Assembly (NCBI GenBank): GCA_964631955.1
Contig: CAZWBA010000008.1
Span: forward strand, 88,384 to 152,383
DNA length: 64,000 bases
Direction of reading: 5' to 3'
Origin: CAMLJR01 sp964631955
Lineage (GTDB): Bacteria > Pseudomonadota > Gammaproteobacteria > Pseudomonadales > CAMLJR01
In this document: positions 7,935 through 15,950 of the stretch, in pieces
How the letters are laid out: every line of letters begins with the position of its first letter
How positions within the stretch are numbered: position 1 is the first letter of the stretch
Program-made: the position numbers and the translations under genes
The notes under the pieces: generated by a model
Told to the model about the DNA's origin: nothing
The model's input: only the letters and a program-made list of their open reading frames with translations
The model's database searches: none

Positions 7935-9941
7935 ATGCCGCAGCGACGCGAACTCATGCCACTCAAATCCGCCATCGCGATTTTATGCGCTGCGGCGGTG
8001 CTGCTGCTTTCACCACCCGGGCTGCAGCTCGAAGAAAATTTCGGGTTGCGATTATTATTTGCCTTGCGCGGCGAACGTCCCGCTCCCGATGCCGTCACCA
8101 TCATTGCGCTCGACGAGGAAAGCAGCGCAATGCTGTCGTTACCCGATCTCGATCAGCTGGAGCGCTGGCCGCGATCGGTTTACGCGAAACTCATCCGCAT
8201 TCTCGCCGATAACGGCGTCGCGGTCGTGGCGATGGATATCGCCTTTCTGGCAGCGGGCGATTCCGCTGACGATATCGCACTCGCCAATGCCATGCGTGCA
8301 GCTGGCAATGTGGTTATTTTAAAAATGCTCGATCGTGTCGACCCCGAAGCGGGCGCCGGCCCGCTGACCGAATGGCAGCTGCCACCGCTCGATCTGTTCG
8401 CCGACAATGCCGCTGCGGTAGGCGCGTTCACGCTTCCCGATCATGCAATAAAAAAATACACCACGCTGTTTCCGGATACGCCCGAAGGCACGGAGGCGGC
8501 CATGCCTCTGCTCGCACTGCAAATCCATTACGGCGCAGCGCATGCGAAATTACCCGGCCTGCTCGACGATATCGGCGAACCGGTGCTGGCACAGCAGTTG
8601 AGAGAAAAACATAACGCAGCGCTATCGGCCGCGCGACTGCGATCCGCGCTTCTGCAAAACTCCTCCCTGGCCAATGCATTGATCGAAACAGCCGGCGACT
8701 CGCTAACCGAATCCGAGCGTCGGCAGTTGAAAATATTGCTGCAGGCCTATCGGGCACCCGATCCGATTTATCTCAACTTTTACGGCCCGCAACGCACCAT
8801 TCGCACCCTGTCGCTCAGCGATGTGTTGCGCAACTCCGATGCCGCTGAAGTCAACGCTCTGCGCGGTCATGCCGTTTTCATCGGTTTATCCGAACGTTTG
8901 CACAAGCAGCGGGATTATTTTTTCACCGCTTATTCGAACGATCGCGAAAATCGCATCAGCGGCGTCGAAGTGGCTGCGACACTTTTTGCAAATTTGCGCG
9001 ACAACCAGGTACTGCACGCAGCGCCCACGTGGATCCAGCTGATGTTACTGTTCGGTTGGGGCGGAATATTATTCGTTACGGCGCAACGCCTGGCAGCAAC
9101 GCAATGGCTGCTGCTCACTGCAGCATTCACGGCTGCCTACGCGTTTCTCGCACTGTGGCTATTTGCACATTACGCTCTATGGCTGCCCATATGCATTCCA
9201 CTCGCAATTGCGACACCCGCGTTAGCACTCCTGGCCATTTGGCATTACTACCGCGACATGGCTCGATCCGAACGCGCGGTCGCCGACGCACTGAGTCTTT
9301 ATGTTCCTGCGGATATTGTCGTCGCAGCGCGTACGAACCGCGATCGATTACTCAACGAACATCGTCAGATCGAAGCATTTTGTCTGCTCACCGACATCGT
9401 CGGCTTTACCGCACTTTCAGAGCAACATTCACCCGAATACATGCATGACCTCATGAACCGTTATTACAGTGAAATCGTTGCGGCCATCGAGCGCCAGAGC
9501 GGCTTCGTCGCCAATATCGTTGGCGATGGATTGCTCGCCTTGTGGCCTAATTCAGATTCTTCGGGGATAATTCGCAGCGATAATATGCAAAAACTGGCGA
9601 CCACCGTTTGCCGCACCGCGCTCGATATCGTCGACGCGAGCGATCGCATGAGCAAAGCGGGCGAATCGTTGAAAACCTGCATCGGCATTCATTTCGGACC
9701 ACTATCGCTCGGTCATCTCGGTGCGGGACAACATTTCGAATACGCCCCGGTGGGCGACACGATCAATACGACTGCGCGCGTCGAATCGAGCAACCGGCAA
9801 CTGAATTCGCGCATCCTGATCAGCGAAACCGTGCACGAATATTTATCGGGTTTCGAAGTGCTCGATCATGGCAAGGTAACACTCAAGGGCAAGCGTGAAG
9901 CGCTCGCACTTTACGAACTGCTGGCAGAGAAAAAACACTGA
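7935..9941 (+). CDS. CHASE2-domain class III adenylate cyclase, membrane bound
   Basis: The 668-aa protein has an N-terminal membrane segment (about 12-30), a periplasmic CHASE2 sensor (about 31-365), three closely spaced membrane segments (about 367-437) and a cytoplasmic class III cyclase domain (about 480-650). LTDIVGFT (Asp487) and NIVGDGLLALW (Asp531) give the two metal-binding aspartates; APVGDTINTTARVE supplies Asp608 (purine recognition) and Asn611/Arg615 (transition state), so the enzyme looks active. The start at 7935 has AGGA 11 bases upstream; ATG 7956 is an alternative. It faces a Crp-type regulator and precedes the FecR-TPR-barrel gene by 88 bp on the same strand, probably in one operon. 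Confidence 0.93.
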   Translation: MPQRRELMPLKSAIAILCAAAVLLLSPPGLQLEENFGLRLLFALRGERPAPDAVTIIALDEESSAMLSLPDLDQLERWPRSVYAKLIRILADNGVAVVAMDIAFLAAGDSADDIALANAMRAAGNVVILKMLDRVDPEAGAGPLTEWQLPPLDLFADNAAAVGAFTLPDHAIKKYTTLFPDTPEGTEAAMPLLALQIHYGAAHAKLPGLLDDIGEPVLAQQLREKHNAALSAARLRSALLQNSSLANALIETAGDSLTESERRQLKILLQAYRAPDPIYLNFYGPQRTIRTLSLSDVLRNSDAAEVNALRGHAVFIGLSERLHKQRDYFFTAYSNDRENRISGVEVAATLFANLRDNQVLHAAPTWIQLMLLFGWGGILFVTAQRLAATQWLLLTAAFTAAYAFLALWLFAHYALWLPICIPLAIATPALALLAIWHYYRDMARSERAVADALSLYVPADIVVAARTNRDRLLNEHRQIEAFCLLTDIVGFTALSEQHSPEYMHDLMNRYYSEIVAAIERQSGFVANIVGDGLLALWPNSDSSGIIRSDNMQKLATTVCRTALDIVDASDRMSKAGESLKTCIGIHFGPLSLGHLGAGQHFEYAPVGDTINTTARVESSNRQLNSRILISETVHEYLSGFEVLDHGKVTLKGKREALALYELLAEKKH

Positions 9942-10029
9942 ATATGTGCACGATGCTGACCGAATAATTTTTCAGCACGCGAACGGATTTTTCCAGACTC
10001 TTACGACTTGCAAGGAAGGGGTCTCCCCG

Positions 10030-13000
10030 ATGAAACAACGTCAATTGCATTCGCGAAAAAAATTAGGCGCGATTTCATTCCGACATTTAATCAACACACG
10101 CAGCTGTCTGTTCATCGCGTTAAATCTGGCGATGGGTTTATCTCACGCCGATTGCGACAACGCAGCCGGGCGCCTTGAAAGCAGCGAAGGCAAGGTGACT
10201 ATCGAGCAGAATGGTCAATGGCAGCCGCTGGCAATTGGTAGCTGCGTGCCGACGAATGCGCGCATACAGGTGAGTGACGGCCGCGCCGTCTTTCGCCTCG
10301 CCAACGAAACTCTGCTGCGCACCTCCAGCTCTACCCTGCTGCGCTTCTCCGCGCCTCAGGAAAAAAGCTGGATTCGCCTGTTCGATGGCATTCTGCATTT
10401 CATCACCCGCACGCCCCATGCTTTCGATGTAGAAACCGATTACGTCAACGCCGGTGTGAAAGGCACCGAATTCATGCTGACCGCCAATCGCGCAGAACAG
10501 TACGGCGAAATCGTCATGCTCGAAGGCGAAGTGCTCGCGAGCAACAAGCGGGGGCAACAGCAGATTCGCAGCGGTGAAGCGATCATTGCGCGCAGCGGCG
10601 AGGCGCCCCGCATTTTCACGGTTCCGAGCCTGCGCAATGCTGTGCAATGGACGCTCCATTATCCCCCGCTTCCGAATTCATCGCCGCGCTTTCAATCCGC
10701 GCTCACTTATTTGTATCGCAACGATGCAGCCGCCGCCCTGAGCGAACTGGAAAAACTGTCTATCACCGAACACGATGCCGATTACTTTGCTCTGCTGGCT
10801 GCGATTGGCTTACATCGCGGTGAAATCACACCGGCACGCAATGCCATTGGCAGCGCGCTGGCATTGCAACCCGATCACGCGCAAACCCTGGCACTGAATT
10901 CAATCGCTGAACTGGTTATCGGCAATCATGCAGAAGCCAAGCGCCTTCTCGATCGCGCGAACGATTCACGCAGCTCCGCAGCATTGATCGCTCGCTCCTA
11001 TCTCCAGCAAGCGCAATTCGAATTGGCAGCTGCATTAACTAGCGCACAGCAGGCGGCCAGTCTCGATTCGAATTCCCCACTCATACAAGCACGCATCGCC
11101 GAGCTGTCACTCATGACTGGCGATATTTCGCAGGCGAGACAATCCGCGCGTAACGCGATTGCCCTGCAACCCGAATACGCCCGCGCCCACACTATCGCGG
11201 GTTTCGCGTTTATGCAGCAACTTGAATTCGATGAGGCCGAAACCGAATTCAAACGCGCCATTGAACTCGACGCAACTGACTCCCTGCCGCGATTAGGATT
11301 GGGGTTAATTCAAATACGCCACAATCACGTGAGCGAAGGTCGCGAACAACTGGCGATTGCCGTCGCTCTCGATCCGGGGCAATCGTTATTGCGCAGTTAT
11401 TTGGGCAAGGCGTATCAGGAAGAAAGTCGCGAGCGATTGGCGAGCGATCAATATGCACTGGCGAAAACTTTCGATAGCGCCGATCCGACACCGTGGCTGT
11501 ATTCCGCGCTGCTCGCACAAGTACAGAACCGCCCGTTCGATGCACTCGATGATTTAAATCGCTCGATCGAGCTCAACGATAATCGCGCGGTTTATCGCTC
11601 GCGTTTGCAACTCGATGCCGACGAAGCCACGCGCACGGCAAGTCAGGCGGAAATCTATCGCGAATTGGGGTTCGACACACTCGCACAACGCGCCGCCGCG
11701 CGCGCTGTCAGCACCGCACCCAGTGAGCATGGTGGTCATCGTCAATTGGCTGAAGCTTACGCAGACAACCCTCAATACGATGCCGCACGCGCAAGCGAAG
11801 TTCTGCAAGCACAACTTCTACAACCGCTCTCCGCAACACCGATATTGCCGCTGCTTGGCGAAACCAATTTACTCGCTATCGAAGGCGCAGGGCCTTCGGC
11901 ATTAGGCTTTCGCGAATACAACGCGATGTTTGTGCGCGAAAAACCGTGGCTTTCTGTTTCCGGATTAGGCGGTAGCAACAACACCGGCGCAGGTGAGGTT
12001 TCGTTGAGCGGTGTTTATGATCGATTTTCGTATGCAGTGTCCCAATATCATTATGAAACGGCTGGCTATCGCGACAATAACGATGCGCGTTACGACGTAA
12101 CATCTGCTTATACAAAATTCCAAGCAAATGAGCATATTTCTTTTTTATTACAAGCAGCGAGTAGAGAAGAAGATCGCGGCGATTTAAATGAAAGTCTATT
12201 GAGCGATCAAGAGCTGCCATTTATTAATGTCGAGAATAAAATCGACTCCGTCTTACTAGGTAGCCATGTGAAAATTTCATCCGACATTGATGTACTAGCA
12301 ACTCTGGGATATCAAGATGGTAAATACAAACAACTTACACGCATTCCTCTTTTAGACGTCACTTTCGATCAAGACCAAAATACTTCTAATGCCGAAATTC
12401 AAACACAAATTAGCAGCAGAGTCGGGCGCTTTACGGTTGGTGCTGAATGGGTTGAAACAGACATCAAGATGCTAACTCGCAACACCACATCCGATCCAAT
12501 TCTCCAGCTTTTTTTGGAACCGCAAGTTACGGCAGATGAGACAGACTTTTATCGCACAGGTTATGGCTATTGGTCTTTATCACCCTTCAAGCCATTGGAG
12601 TTCACTCTTGGAGTGGCCTACGCGGAACTTGATGCGGATGCATTTACGAAAAAGCTCTCCGGGTGGTATCCGAAAGCGGCCATAGTTTATCGTCCAGATT
12701 CGGCTCTAAGCTTGCGTGCGGCCTATTTTCAATCGTTAAGGCGACCTTTCGCTGACGAACAGACGTTAGAACCAACTCAACTTGGCGGATTCAATCAACT
12801 CGTAGATGAAACAGAAGGTATCGAATCAGATCAATACGCTGTTGGATTCGATTTCGATATGGGTTATGGCCATCACCTCAATGGAGAAATTCTCACAAGA
12901 AAATCGGCAATACCTTTAGTAGATCCAATCGATGGTTTTCTGCGAAGCGATGCAGAGCAGAAATTGGGCTCAATAGCCTGGAGTTGGAGCGCCGATCCCT

Positions 13001-13398
13001 GGGCAATATCATTAAAATATCTGTATGAAAAAGATGAGTACGTAGAGGATGACCAATCATTCGAAGGAAAACCTTCCCCTCTTACGACTCATCGCTTACC
13101 GTTTCGAATTCAGTGGCAATCTAAGGCCGGCTTGTCGATATCGGCAGTTACCACTTATCTCGACCAGAAAGCAGAATTTGATAGAGGTCTAACTAAAAGA
13201 AGCGAAAGCTTTACGCTATTCGACATCGTGGCGAGCTACCCTTTTTGGAATCGCCGCCTTGAAGCAGAATTTCGTTGCAACAATTTATTTGTTAAATCAT
13301 TTACCTATCAAAATATCAACCTTTATGATCCGTCACCGAGACTGTCACCGTACATCCCTGAGAGGACTTTTCTTGCTGGGGTCAAATTTAATTATTAA
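10030..13398 (+). CDS. Exported FecR-TPR-beta-barrel fusion protein
   Basis: A 1122-aa protein in three parts. After a signal peptide (hydrophobic LFIALNLAMGLSHA at about 27-40), a FecR domain covers about 48-180, with the typical VNAGVKGTEFML at 139-150. Then tetratricopeptide-like repeats run from about 215 to 580 (for example the repeat ending AIALQPEYARAH). From about 635 to the end, alternating polar/aromatic strands and a C-terminal Tyr (LAGVKFNY) indicate an outer-membrane beta-barrel like the end of TonB-dependent receptors; no plug domain is seen. The start at 10030 has AAGGAAGGGG upstream. DNA from about 12.0 kb on looks richer in A/T than the first half, suggesting a barrel of separate origin. 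Ligand unknown. Confidence 0.85.
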   Translation: MKQRQLHSRKKLGAISFRHLINTRSCLFIALNLAMGLSHADCDNAAGRLESSEGKVTIEQNGQWQPLAIGSCVPTNARIQVSDGRAVFRLANETLLRTSSSTLLRFSAPQEKSWIRLFDGILHFITRTPHAFDVETDYVNAGVKGTEFMLTANRAEQYGEIVMLEGEVLASNKRGQQQIRSGEAIIARSGEAPRIFTVPSLRNAVQWTLHYPPLPNSSPRFQSALTYLYRNDAAAALSELEKLSITEHDADYFALLAAIGLHRGEITPARNAIGSALALQPDHAQTLALNSIAELVIGNHAEAKRLLDRANDSRSSAALIARSYLQQAQFELAAALTSAQQAASLDSNSPLIQARIAELSLMTGDISQARQSARNAIALQPEYARAHTIAGFAFMQQLEFDEAETEFKRAIELDATDSLPRLGLGLIQIRHNHVSEGREQLAIAVALDPGQSLLRSYLGKAYQEESRERLASDQYALAKTFDSADPTPWLYSALLAQVQNRPFDALDDLNRSIELNDNRAVYRSRLQLDADEATRTASQAEIYRELGFDTLAQRAAARAVSTAPSEHGGHRQLAEAYADNPQYDAARASEVLQAQLLQPLSATPILPLLGETNLLAIEGAGPSALGFREYNAMFVREKPWLSVSGLGGSNNTGAGEVSLSGVYDRFSYAVSQYHYETAGYRDNNDARYDVTSAYTKFQANEHISFLLQAASREEDRGDLNESLLSDQELPFINVENKIDSVLLGSHVKISSDIDVLATLGYQDGKYKQLTRIPLLDVTFDQDQNTSNAEIQTQISSRVGRFTVGAEWVETDIKMLTRNTTSDPILQLFLEPQVTADETDFYRTGYGYWSLSPFKPLEFTLGVAYAELDADAFTKKLSGWYPKAAIVYRPDSALSLRAAYFQSLRRPFADEQTLEPTQLGGFNQLVDETEGIESDQYAVGFDFDMGYGHHLNGEILTRKSAIPLVDPIDGFLRSDAEQKLGSIAWSWSADPWAISLKYLYEKDEYVEDDQSFEGKPSPLTTHRLPFRIQWQSKAGLSISAVTTYLDQKAEFDRGLTKRSESFTLFDIVASYPFWNRRLEAEFRCNNLFVKSFTYQNINLYDPSPRLSPYIPERTFLAGVKFNY

Positions 13399-13418
13399 AG
13401 AATGATGTAGGTATGTCC

Positions 13419-13442
13419 GCCTCCACGTATTCACGTGGAGGC
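13419..13442. terminator. Hairpin between convergent genes
   Basis: GCCTCCACGT-ATTC-ACGTGGAGGC is a perfect 10-bp stem with a 4-nt loop, between the FecR-TPR-barrel gene and the convergent lipoprotein gene. No long T-run follows on either strand, so termination strength is uncertain, but the position fits a shared terminator. Confidence 0.6.
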
Positions 13443-13453
13443 ATGACAAATTA

Positions 13454-13849
13454 TCACTGGCAAAACGCTGCACCGGGTATGACGTAAGCGCGTCCATTAA
13501 CGATGATGAAATAACATTGCGGACTGCCATGATATTTAGTAATCGAGATATCCGACATTTGTTCAACCTGAACTTTATGCCCCGGTCGGAAAATTGGACA
13601 TACATCGGATGATTTAGGATCTGTGCTGCATTTATCCCCGATCGGCTTCCCAGCACTGTCCTTAATAACCAATTCGCCATCCGCTTTAATCGTAAAAGTC
13701 ACTTCCTTAAGCGGAGTAGGTTCCTCAGGCTTTGGCGGTCGTTCAGGATGCCCTTTCTCCACAGCACATGCCGTCATACTTAATAAAACCAACGCTACTG
13801 AAGCTGTACTTTTAAAACAACGCCCCCAGAAATTCGGTAAGACACTCAT
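13454..13849 (-). CDS. Small lipoprotein of unknown function
   Basis: The 131-aa product begins with a positively charged stretch and the lipobox LSMTAC at about residues 23-28, so it should be lipidated on Cys28. A proline/glutamate-rich linker (PERPPKPEEPTP) is followed by a short domain with VTFTIKADGELVIKDSAGKP and four further Cys residues (two each in the middle and at the end: DKCS, DVCP, PQCY, AFCQ), which may form disulphides in the periplasm. I do not recognise the family. It converges on the FecR-TPR-barrel gene. Base composition is A/T-richer than that of the housekeeping genes, like the 3' half of its neighbour. Confidence 0.7.
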   Translation of the reverse strand: MSVLPNFWGRCFKSTASVALVLLSMTACAVEKGHPERPPKPEEPTPLKEVTFTIKADGELVIKDSAGKPIGDKCSTDPKSSDVCPIFRPGHKVQVEQMSDISITKYHGSPQCYFIIVNGRAYVIPGAAFCQ

Positions 13850-13978
13850 TACATTTCTCCCTTTTGCAACCGGTCAATAATTAACTGCTTTGTTAAATCG
13901 AAAAATAGAAATAGCAACAACGCACAGCACTCAAGCAAAACGTGCTGCGCGAATCATAATGGGAGAACACTTATGTGG

Positions 13979-14722
13979 CTATGGATTCTTATTGAATGCT
14001 AATGGATGACGTGAACGTAATGTGATGCCGTCTTCGTTACGCAGACCCCAATGCGTATACCAGCCAGCAGGACTGGGATTGTAAAGCGAGACATATAAGT
14101 TCGGCGAAATGGAGCGGCGCACAACGAATCGATAGCCGGTTTGCTCGTCATCCAGCTGCATAACTGAAAAATTAAAAAATCCCGCCGTATCGCTCACTGT
14201 CGTCATCGAATAAACGGCGGGCATGCTGGTTGGGTGGTAATAGCAAAGAAGGGGCTGAAATATCGCTGGATTATTGCCGAGCAATTGTCTGAATGATGTA
14301 TTGGAAAGCGATTTTGCCGCAGCAGCAAGCAATTCGAAGCCAGGCACATTAGGTAACTGTGCGATATCAGCAAATTGCGTTGCAGGCACATCGACAATGG
14401 ACGTCGCCGCACTGGCATAAAGGTCGACTGGCCGTAAACGTTCTAAAAACAATTTGCGGAAATTGCTCAAAACACTATCCGGCAAACTGGTCGCCAGAGT
14501 TTTCAAGGAAGCCACGATTTGCAATTCGACCTGTGCGCCTGCTACCGAGACTTGCTGCAAGTCCTGAATACCCAATATACGACCGTGTATTTTTTGTCGC
14601 GGGTTGCATTGCGGCGCTAACTCCCGGAAGCTCTCGCGCTTTAGATTGTCGATCGTATCGGCGATCGGCGTCGACTTGACGACTTCAGGTGTTCGACTTG
14701 CTGCTGGAACGATCTGATTCAT
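13979..14722 (-). CDS. Hypothetical protein with carboxypeptidase-regulatory-like features
   Basis: A 247-aa protein without a signal peptide at the chosen start (14722, preceded by AAGGAG eight bases upstream; a longer frame reaches 14830). HGRILGIQDLQQVSVAGAQV resembles the first strands of carboxypeptidase-regulatory (transthyretin-like) domains, and SDTAGFFNFSV, which lies some 125 residues later, resembles their closing D-x-x-G-x-F strand; the part between would be an insertion. The ending contains PAGWYTHWGLRNEDGITL. This assignment rests on motif shape only. A decayed coding remnant lies upstream. Confidence 0.6.
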   Translation of the reverse strand: MNQIVPAASRTPEVVKSTPIADTIDNLKRESFRELAPQCNPRQKIHGRILGIQDLQQVSVAGAQVELQIVASLKTLATSLPDSVLSNFRKLFLERLRPVDLYASAATSIVDVPATQFADIAQLPNVPGFELLAAAAKSLSNTSFRQLLGNNPAIFQPLLCYYHPTSMPAVYSMTTVSDTAGFFNFSVMQLDDEQTGYRFVVRRSISPNLYVSLYNPSPAGWYTHWGLRNEDGITLRSRHPLAFNKNP

Positions 14723-14822
14723 GGCACTCACTCCTTTGCGATCTGTAGCGACAACTCCGTGTAAATACAACTCCGCAAACGAGATCCAAGCATGCCCTTC
14801 AGAAGATCGTTCCGCAGCGCAG

Positions 14823-14945
14823 TTATGCACCAGCAGGTTGTGAAAAATTACCGAACCAGTCGCGCTCGAAGCCGGCCGAAAGGTAATAAATCACACGACC
14901 ACCGCCATTTTCATACTGAGATGCGCTACCGCCTCCGGTTACAGT
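14823..14945 (-). pseudogene. Possible 3' remnant of a degraded gene
   Basis: Read on the minus strand, the stretch after an in-frame TAG (about 14949) encodes roughly 40 codons ending in TAA at about 14823: GGGSASQYENGGGRVIYYLS then AGFERDWFGNFSQPAGA. No start codon or ribosome site is seen, and the frame is closed upstream. It could be the tail of a lost gene related to its downstream neighbour, or chance. The rest of 14946-15078 shows no gene. Confidence 0.25.
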
Positions 14946-15078
14946 GACCTAGTCGATAGGGATTCGGCCACAGGGTCGACAAGCAATTTGGAGCACGAAT
15001 TGGATGTCGATGGACTGCATGGATGCCTGCACAGGGACGTGCCACACGGATCACGCCGATGCAAATTCTTTCCACAAT

Positions 15079-15110
15079 AAAAAAGGGTCGCACGAAGGCG
15101 ACCCTTTTTT
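15079..15110. terminator. Rho-independent terminator of the cold-shock gene
   Basis: GGGTCGC-ACGAAG-GCGACCC (15085-15104) is flanked by A and T runs on both sides, so it can act in either direction. On the minus strand it lies 42 bp after the cold-shock gene stop codon. Confidence 0.9.
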
Positions 15111-15152
15111 ATTGCTGCCAATTGCCCGCCGCGAAGCGAGCAACCTCAGTAT

Positions 15153-15362
15153 TTAGATAACAGTGACGTTCTCAGCCTGCGGGCCTTTTTTGCCCTGGGT
15201 CACAGTGAACTGCACTTGCTGACCTTCAGCCAGGGTTTTGAAGCCGCCGCTGTTGATTGCGCTGAAATGTACGAATACATCGGGACCGCTTTCCGGAGTG
15301 ATGAAGCCAAAACCTTTGGATTCGTTGAACCATTTGACGGTGCCAGTGGTGGTGTTTGCCAT
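15153..15362 (-). CDS. CspA-family cold-shock protein
   Basis: A 69-aa OB-fold RNA chaperone. KWFNESKGFGFITPE contains RNP1 (KGFGFI) and DVFVHFSAI contains RNP2. The protein starts at MANTTTGTVKW; a frame reaching 15419 adds residues unlike the family. More than 100 nt of leader lie upstream, including a hairpin GGTTA-GCTG...CAGC-TAACC at 15505-15528, in line with the structured leaders of csp mRNAs. Which paralogue it is cannot be told. Confidence 0.95.
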   Translation of the reverse strand: MANTTTGTVKWFNESKGFGFITPESGPDVFVHFSAINSGGFKTLAEGQQVQFTVTQGKKGPQAENVTVI

Positions 15363-15504
15363 GTCTATAAACCTGTAAAAATAAAAAAAGATGAATTCGA
15401 TTTCTCGAAGCGCTAGCAATGGGAGGTTACTGAGAGGTTAGCGAGGAGCGAGAGAACTGCGAGATACCGACGCTTCTAACTGGCCGTTTAATAACAAGCA
15501 CACT

Positions 15505-15528
15505 GGTTAGCTGGTGCACAGCCTAACC
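15505..15528. repeat. Stem-loop upstream of the cold-shock gene
   Basis: GGTTAG...CTAACC with an inner GCTG/CAGC pair forms a 9-bp stem with one bulged C. It lies 143-166 bp upstream of the cold-shock start codon on the far end of its probable leader, and about 100 bp upstream of the divergent 64-aa gene. Role unknown. Confidence 0.4.
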
Positions 15529-15630
15529 GCTAACAGATATCTGTCAATCACTATTTTCACCTAGAAGCGATTTAGCGCGACAACCTGCCCTCACGCAGCA
15601 TAGACTGAGCCCTCTATAAAGGACATCGCG

Positions 15631-15825
15631 ATGACCAAACTCAATCGAACCGTTTCGCATGCGAAGCACTCCGCTCCGCCCTTCCATCAGCAACGTGAAA
15701 TCGCCGTACAGACTGCAGCATTTCTCGCAAACGGCGGCAAAATCCAGCAAATCCCAAGCGGCGTCAGCGGCCAGCCAAAGCTCGGCGGGCCAAGCCTGAC
15801 AACTGCCGAAGTCAAAACTGAGTGA
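15631..15825 (+). CDS. 64-aa protein resembling the C-terminal tail of SutA
   Basis: The frame starts at an ATG preceded by AAGGAC six bases upstream and has codon use like its neighbours. The middle reads REIAVQTAAFLANGGKIQQI and is followed by PSGVSG. This resembles the tail of the Pseudomonas RNA-polymerase-binding protein SutA, where an EFLARGGKVQEV segment precedes a proline-rich end; here the acidic N-terminal half of SutA is missing. The link is from memory of that sequence and is an inference. It is divergent from the cold-shock gene and precedes recN. Confidence 0.6.
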   Translation: MTKLNRTVSHAKHSAPPFHQQREIAVQTAAFLANGGKIQQIPSGVSGQPKLGGPSLTTAEVKTE

Positions 15826-15950
15826 ACAGCGCTGTCGGCGCGGCGCCCCCATTAATTTTTTTGTTTCTATCTATCCGGCTGTATTGACTCTTCCCCTCCA
15901 CCGAAATACTGTATAAAAAAACAGTCTTTCGAGAACAGCCGGAGAACGCC

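Noticed and set aside
9895..10029. 45-codon extension of the FecR-TPR-barrel gene
   Set aside because: It overlaps the cyclase end and would put an unusual segment before the signal peptide; the ATG at 10030 has a strong ribosome site.
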